A DNA stretch of 7,783 bases from DASYAN01 sp036501345 (GTDB taxonomy: Bacteria; Chloroflexota; Ktedonobacteria; Ktedonobacterales; Ktedonobacteraceae). The stretch spans positions 1-7,783 of the forward strand of contig DASYAN010000233.1 of assembly GCA_036501345.1 (NCBI GenBank). Direction: 5' to 3'. Under the pieces are notes generated by a model. That model saw only the letters and a list, made by a program, of their open reading frames with translations, was not told the DNA's origin and searched no databases. Position numbers and translations under genes: made by a program. This document shows, piece after piece, positions 5,541 through 7,783 of the stretch; within the stretch, counting starts at the first letter, position 1, and every line of letters starts with the position of its first letter.

Positions 5541-5685
5541 CTGGACAGACTGGCTGTGCAGTGCAAATTGTCCTTTGGTTGCTTTTTGCAGTTCGTTTTA
5601 TGTTGGCACTGCCGGAAGTGTATCCGCAGAGGGAATCCGCCGCTACATTATGGAGTGTCAAGGAAAGTAAGAGAAAGGGGAACAT
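5541..5685 (-). pseudogene. Broken 5' end of tnpB
   Basis: Upstream of the ATG at 5540 the same frame encodes NELQKATKGQFALHSQSVQ and then meets TAA at 5600-5598. Beyond it the frame reads RRIPSADTLPAVPT before TAG at 5645-5643, with another TGA at 5660-5658. A different frame, opening at the ATG at 5685, gives LTLHNVAADSL, which resembles the start expected for this subtype. The shift coincides with two near-copies of a 13-bp unit, GCGGATTCCCTCT and GCGGATACACTTC. I infer one frameshift plus at least one nonsense change. The family start is recalled, not aligned. Confidence 0.6.
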
Positions 5686-5737
5686 GGCACGCTTTCATCC
5701 CAATCCACGAGATCGGGATGGGACCTTCCCGCGTGCC
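5686..5737. repeat. Left-end hairpin of the TnpB element
   Basis: The outer arms are GGCACGC (5686-5692) and GCGTGCC (5731-5737). The inner arms are CATCCC (5696-5701) and GGGATG (5715-5720). The two stems are joined by an uneven internal loop (3 against 10 bases). The position at the far side of tnpB fits the subterminal left-end hairpin recognised by Y1 transposases. Confidence 0.55.
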
Positions 5738-5740
5738 TTA

Positions 5741-5749
5741 TGTTAAAAT
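5741..5749 (+). promoter_or_regulatory. Possible recQ promoter at the element's left edge
   Basis: TGTTAAAAT reads as an extended -10 (TGn plus TAAAAT, five of six bases). No good -35 is visible, as the DNA upstream is the left-end hairpin. If the element did split a comM-recQ unit, this site may now drive recQ. Confidence 0.25.
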
Positions 5750-5804
5750 AGGCCTTACTATGAGCGATATCATTGGGTTTAACGAATAATGTGGAGATCG
5801 TCGA

Positions 5805-7783
5805 ATGTTGGAGAACATAGAGTATACCCTTAAACAGTATTTCGGACACGATGCCTTTCTGATGGGTCAACGTGAGATTATTCAGCAAGTACTATGCGGA
5901 CACGATGCCTTCGTTTTGATGCCAACTGGTGCTGGAAAATCCCTGGTTTATCAGTTTTCATCGTTGTTGATGCCTGGCTTGACGATAGTAATCTCACCAC
6001 TGATCGCGCTTATGCAAGATCAGGTAGATCGGCTACAGGCCAATGGTATCGCAGCCACCTTCATCAACAGTTCTTTAAGTAGCAATGAGCGGCTTGAAAG
6101 AGAGCGAGCAGCTCTCAATGGTCAACTAAAGCTGCTCTATGTAGCTCCGGAGCGGCTTCTGACCCTGAGCTGCTTATCTCTTCTTGACGAAGTGCGCAAG
6201 CGGGTAGGACTATCTTTATTGGCTGTTGATGAGGCGCACTGTGTGAGTGAATGGGGACATGATTTTCGTCCTGAGTATCGACTATTGGGCCATTTACGCG
6301 ATCGTTACCCATCCGTACCAATGCTGGCTCTCACTGCAACAGCCACAGAACGCGTACGCGATGATATTCTAATCCAACTGAAGCTTCAAGATCCATACAT
6401 TCATATAGCCAGTTTCAATCGGCCTAACCTCTACTATGAAGTTCGTCAAAAGCATCGAGGTTCGTATCAGGAACTCTTACAACTACTACGCAGCCAGTCT
6501 GACTCGCCAATTATCATCTACTGCCAGAGTCGCAAGGGCGTTGACGAACTGAGTGAGGCTCTCAAGCAAGATGGCATTAATGTTCTTCCTTATCACGCGG
6601 GTTTGACTAGTGAGCAACGTACTGAACATCAAACTCGCTTTATGCGTGACGATGTGTCAGTGCTGGCCGCTACAGTTGCATTTGGAATGGGCATTGGCAA
6701 ACCGGATGTTCGTGCTGTCATCCACTACGATATGCCCAAGAGCCTGGAAGGATACTATCAAGAGTCTGGCAGATCTGGACGTGATGGGCTGAGGGCGCAA
6801 TGCATTTTCTTTTATCAATATGGAGATCGTACAAAATTGGAGTTTACGATTGTCCAGAAAACGGATGAGCAAGAGCGTCGTATTGCCCGTCAGCAGCTTC
6901 AACAGGTCGTAGATTATGCTGAAAGTGTAGTTTGCCGTCGTCGAGTACTGCTGGCCTACTTTGGTGAAGAGTATCAACAAGAAGACTGTGGGAATTGCGA
7001 TAACTGTCTGCGTCCTACAGCAATGGAAGATCGCACCATCGAGGCCCAAAAGTTCGTGTCGTGCGTATCCAGAACACAGCAACGCTTCGGAATGCGCCAT
7101 ATTGTCGATATCCTGCGCGGAGCAAACACCCAGAAGATCCGTGACCTGAACCATGATCAGCTCACCACTTACGGTATTGGGAAAGACCTGAGTGTAGATG
7201 CGTGGATGCACTTCGGTCGATCCCTACTGCAACAGGGATTACTGAGCCAGACGGACGATGGGTATCCAGTACTCAAACTGAACCAACTCTCTCGAGAGAT
7301 CTTGCGCCGACAGCGTAACGTTGAGGTTCCAGCTATACCAGTACACCAGCAAAAGACAAGCGATACCGTACCATCTCGAATATCAGCACTAGAGCCAGAG
7401 GAAATGGGATTGTTTCACCATCTTCGCATTCTACGCAAGCGGCTTGCAGATGCTCAAAGTGTAGCTCCTTTCGTTGTATTTCATGATAGCACCCTGCTAG
7501 CGATGACACAACAGCGTCCTCAAAGCAAAGAGCAGTTTGCAAAAATCCCAGGAGTTGGTGTCAGCAAACTTGACGCCTACTTGACGCCATTTACTGATGC
7601 CATTCGAGACTATTGTGAGCTACACAATCTAGCCATGGGTCTGAAGCCTGAGCCACAAAAAATGGAAGCGGCTTCTGCCTCAAGAGTTAATGGGAGTTCA
7701 CCTACACGCCTGCTTACCCTAGAGCTGTACAAACAAGGACGAAATATCAGGGAGATGGCTAAAGAACGTAATCTCAGCCCTCG
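5805..7783 (+). CDS. recQ: ATP-dependent DNA helicase RecQ (3' end outside window)
   Basis: The frame is open from the ATG at 5805 to the window edge: 659 codons without a stop. GGAG (5793-5796), eight bases upstream, supports the start. Helicase motifs are in order: GQREII near residue 22, Walker A MPTGAGKS (39-46), DEAH (142-145), LTATA (176-180), and motif VI QESGRSGRDG (319-328). The RecQ zinc site is complete (C377, C395, C398, C401). An RQC winged-helix region follows at about 405-515, then an HRDC domain at about 530-605 (KIPGVGVSKL). From about 633 an HTH-like segment begins (LLTLELYKQGRNIREMAKE), as in the longer RecQ forms of Gram-positive-like bacteria. RecQ unwinds DNA 3' to 5' and acts in recombinational repair and stalled-fork processing. 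The gene lies downstream of comM in the same direction, separated by the TnpB element. Confidence 0.96.
   Translation, partial: MLENIEYTLKQYFGHDAFLMGQREIIQQVLCGHDAFVLMPTGAGKSLVYQFSSLLMPGLTIVISPLIALMQDQVDRLQANGIAATFINSSLSSNERLERERAALNGQLKLLYVAPERLLTLSCLSLLDEVRKRVGLSLLAVDEAHCVSEWGHDFRPEYRLLGHLRDRYPSVPMLALTATATERVRDDILIQLKLQDPYIHIASFNRPNLYYEVRQKHRGSYQELLQLLRSQSDSPIIIYCQSRKGVDELSEALKQDGINVLPYHAGLTSEQRTEHQTRFMRDDVSVLAATVAFGMGIGKPDVRAVIHYDMPKSLEGYYQESGRSGRDGLRAQCIFFYQYGDRTKLEFTIVQKTDEQERRIARQQLQQVVDYAESVVCRRRVLLAYFGEEYQQEDCGNCDNCLRPTAMEDRTIEAQKFVSCVSRTQQRFGMRHIVDILRGANTQKIRDLNHDQLTTYGIGKDLSVDAWMHFGRSLLQQGLLSQTDDGYPVLKLNQLSREILRRQRNVEVPAIPVHQQKTSDTVPSRISALEPEEMGLFHHLRILRKRLADAQSVAPFVVFHDSTLLAMTQQRPQSKEQFAKIPGVGVSKLDAYLTPFTDAIRDYCELHNLAMGLKPEPQKMEAASASRVNGSSPTRLLTLELYKQGRNIREMAKERNLSP

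Larger units (their letters stand above)
4442..5745 (-). mobile_element. IS605/IS1341-type insertion with tnpB only
   Basis: The element contains one tnpB-family gene and no tnpA (Y1 transposase), so it could only move if helped in trans. The edges are approximate. The right end (low coordinates) has the hairpin at 4456-4472 close to the comM stop. The left end (high coordinates) has the hairpin at 5686-5737. Terminal hairpins and no inverted repeats or target duplication are what IS200/IS605 elements show. The bases outside the left end, read on the minus strand (TATTTTAAC), would contain the 5' target motif, but I cannot fix the exact joint. The damaged 5' end of tnpB suggests an old, immobile copy. 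Confidence 0.65.

Noticed and set aside
4442..5745. A tnpA (Y1 transposase) in the element
   Set aside because: No HUH motif or second gene is present between comM and recQ in any frame.
4653..5789. A 378-residue open frame on the plus strand antisense to tnpB
   Set aside because: The minus-strand frame carries all TnpB motifs. The plus frame has no recognisable domain and runs through the TnpB zinc ribbon in reverse.
6657..7211. A 184-residue minus-strand frame within recQ
   Set aside because: It is antisense to motif VI and the zinc site of RecQ; no domain of its own.

Overview
The window looks like chromosomal DNA of a soil-type Chloroflexota bacterium, most likely a Ktedonobacteria relative. 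This is an inference from the gene mix: a cysteine-paired PQQ-like propeller, this particular TnpB subtype, a long RecQ with a C-terminal helix-turn-helix, and roughly balanced GC. I could run no database search. There are six protein-coding loci, no tRNA or rRNA, and no CRISPR array.

Layout from left to right. (1) The 3' end of a family 2 glycosyltransferase (+), closed by a good intrinsic terminator. (2) A convergent gene (-) for a membrane-anchored beta-propeller protein. It is built from seven copies of an exactly 43-residue (129-bp) repeat, most carrying a Cys-Arg-Ser-x-Cys pair. (3) A gene-free stretch of about 360 bp holding three inverted-repeat structures. (4) A stand-alone JAMM/MPN (JAB) metalloprotease-like gene (-). 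Its leader carries a Shine-Dalgarno sequence, then a terminator-like hairpin, then the ATG. (5) Divergent from it, a full-length comM/yifB AAA+ gene (+) with a recognisable promoter. (6) An IS605/IS1341-type insertion (-) holding only a tnpB gene with a damaged 5' end. It has a structured 3' end (candidate omega RNA) and lies between the comM stop codon and recQ. (7) recQ (+), still open at the right edge after 659 codons, with helicase, zinc-binding, RQC and HRDC regions and the start of an HTH.

Functionally, comM (branch migration during integration of transforming DNA) and recQ (3'-5' DNA unwinding) form a DNA-recombination neighbourhood that a TnpB element appears to have split. The glycosyltransferase and the propeller protein belong to the cell surface and are probably unrelated to it. 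I see no clear multi-gene defence or biosynthetic system. The best leads are the leader of the JAMM gene and the TnpB element: its RuvC glutamate is not in the usual place, its stop codon lies inside the right-end hairpin, and its guide would read into the end of comM.
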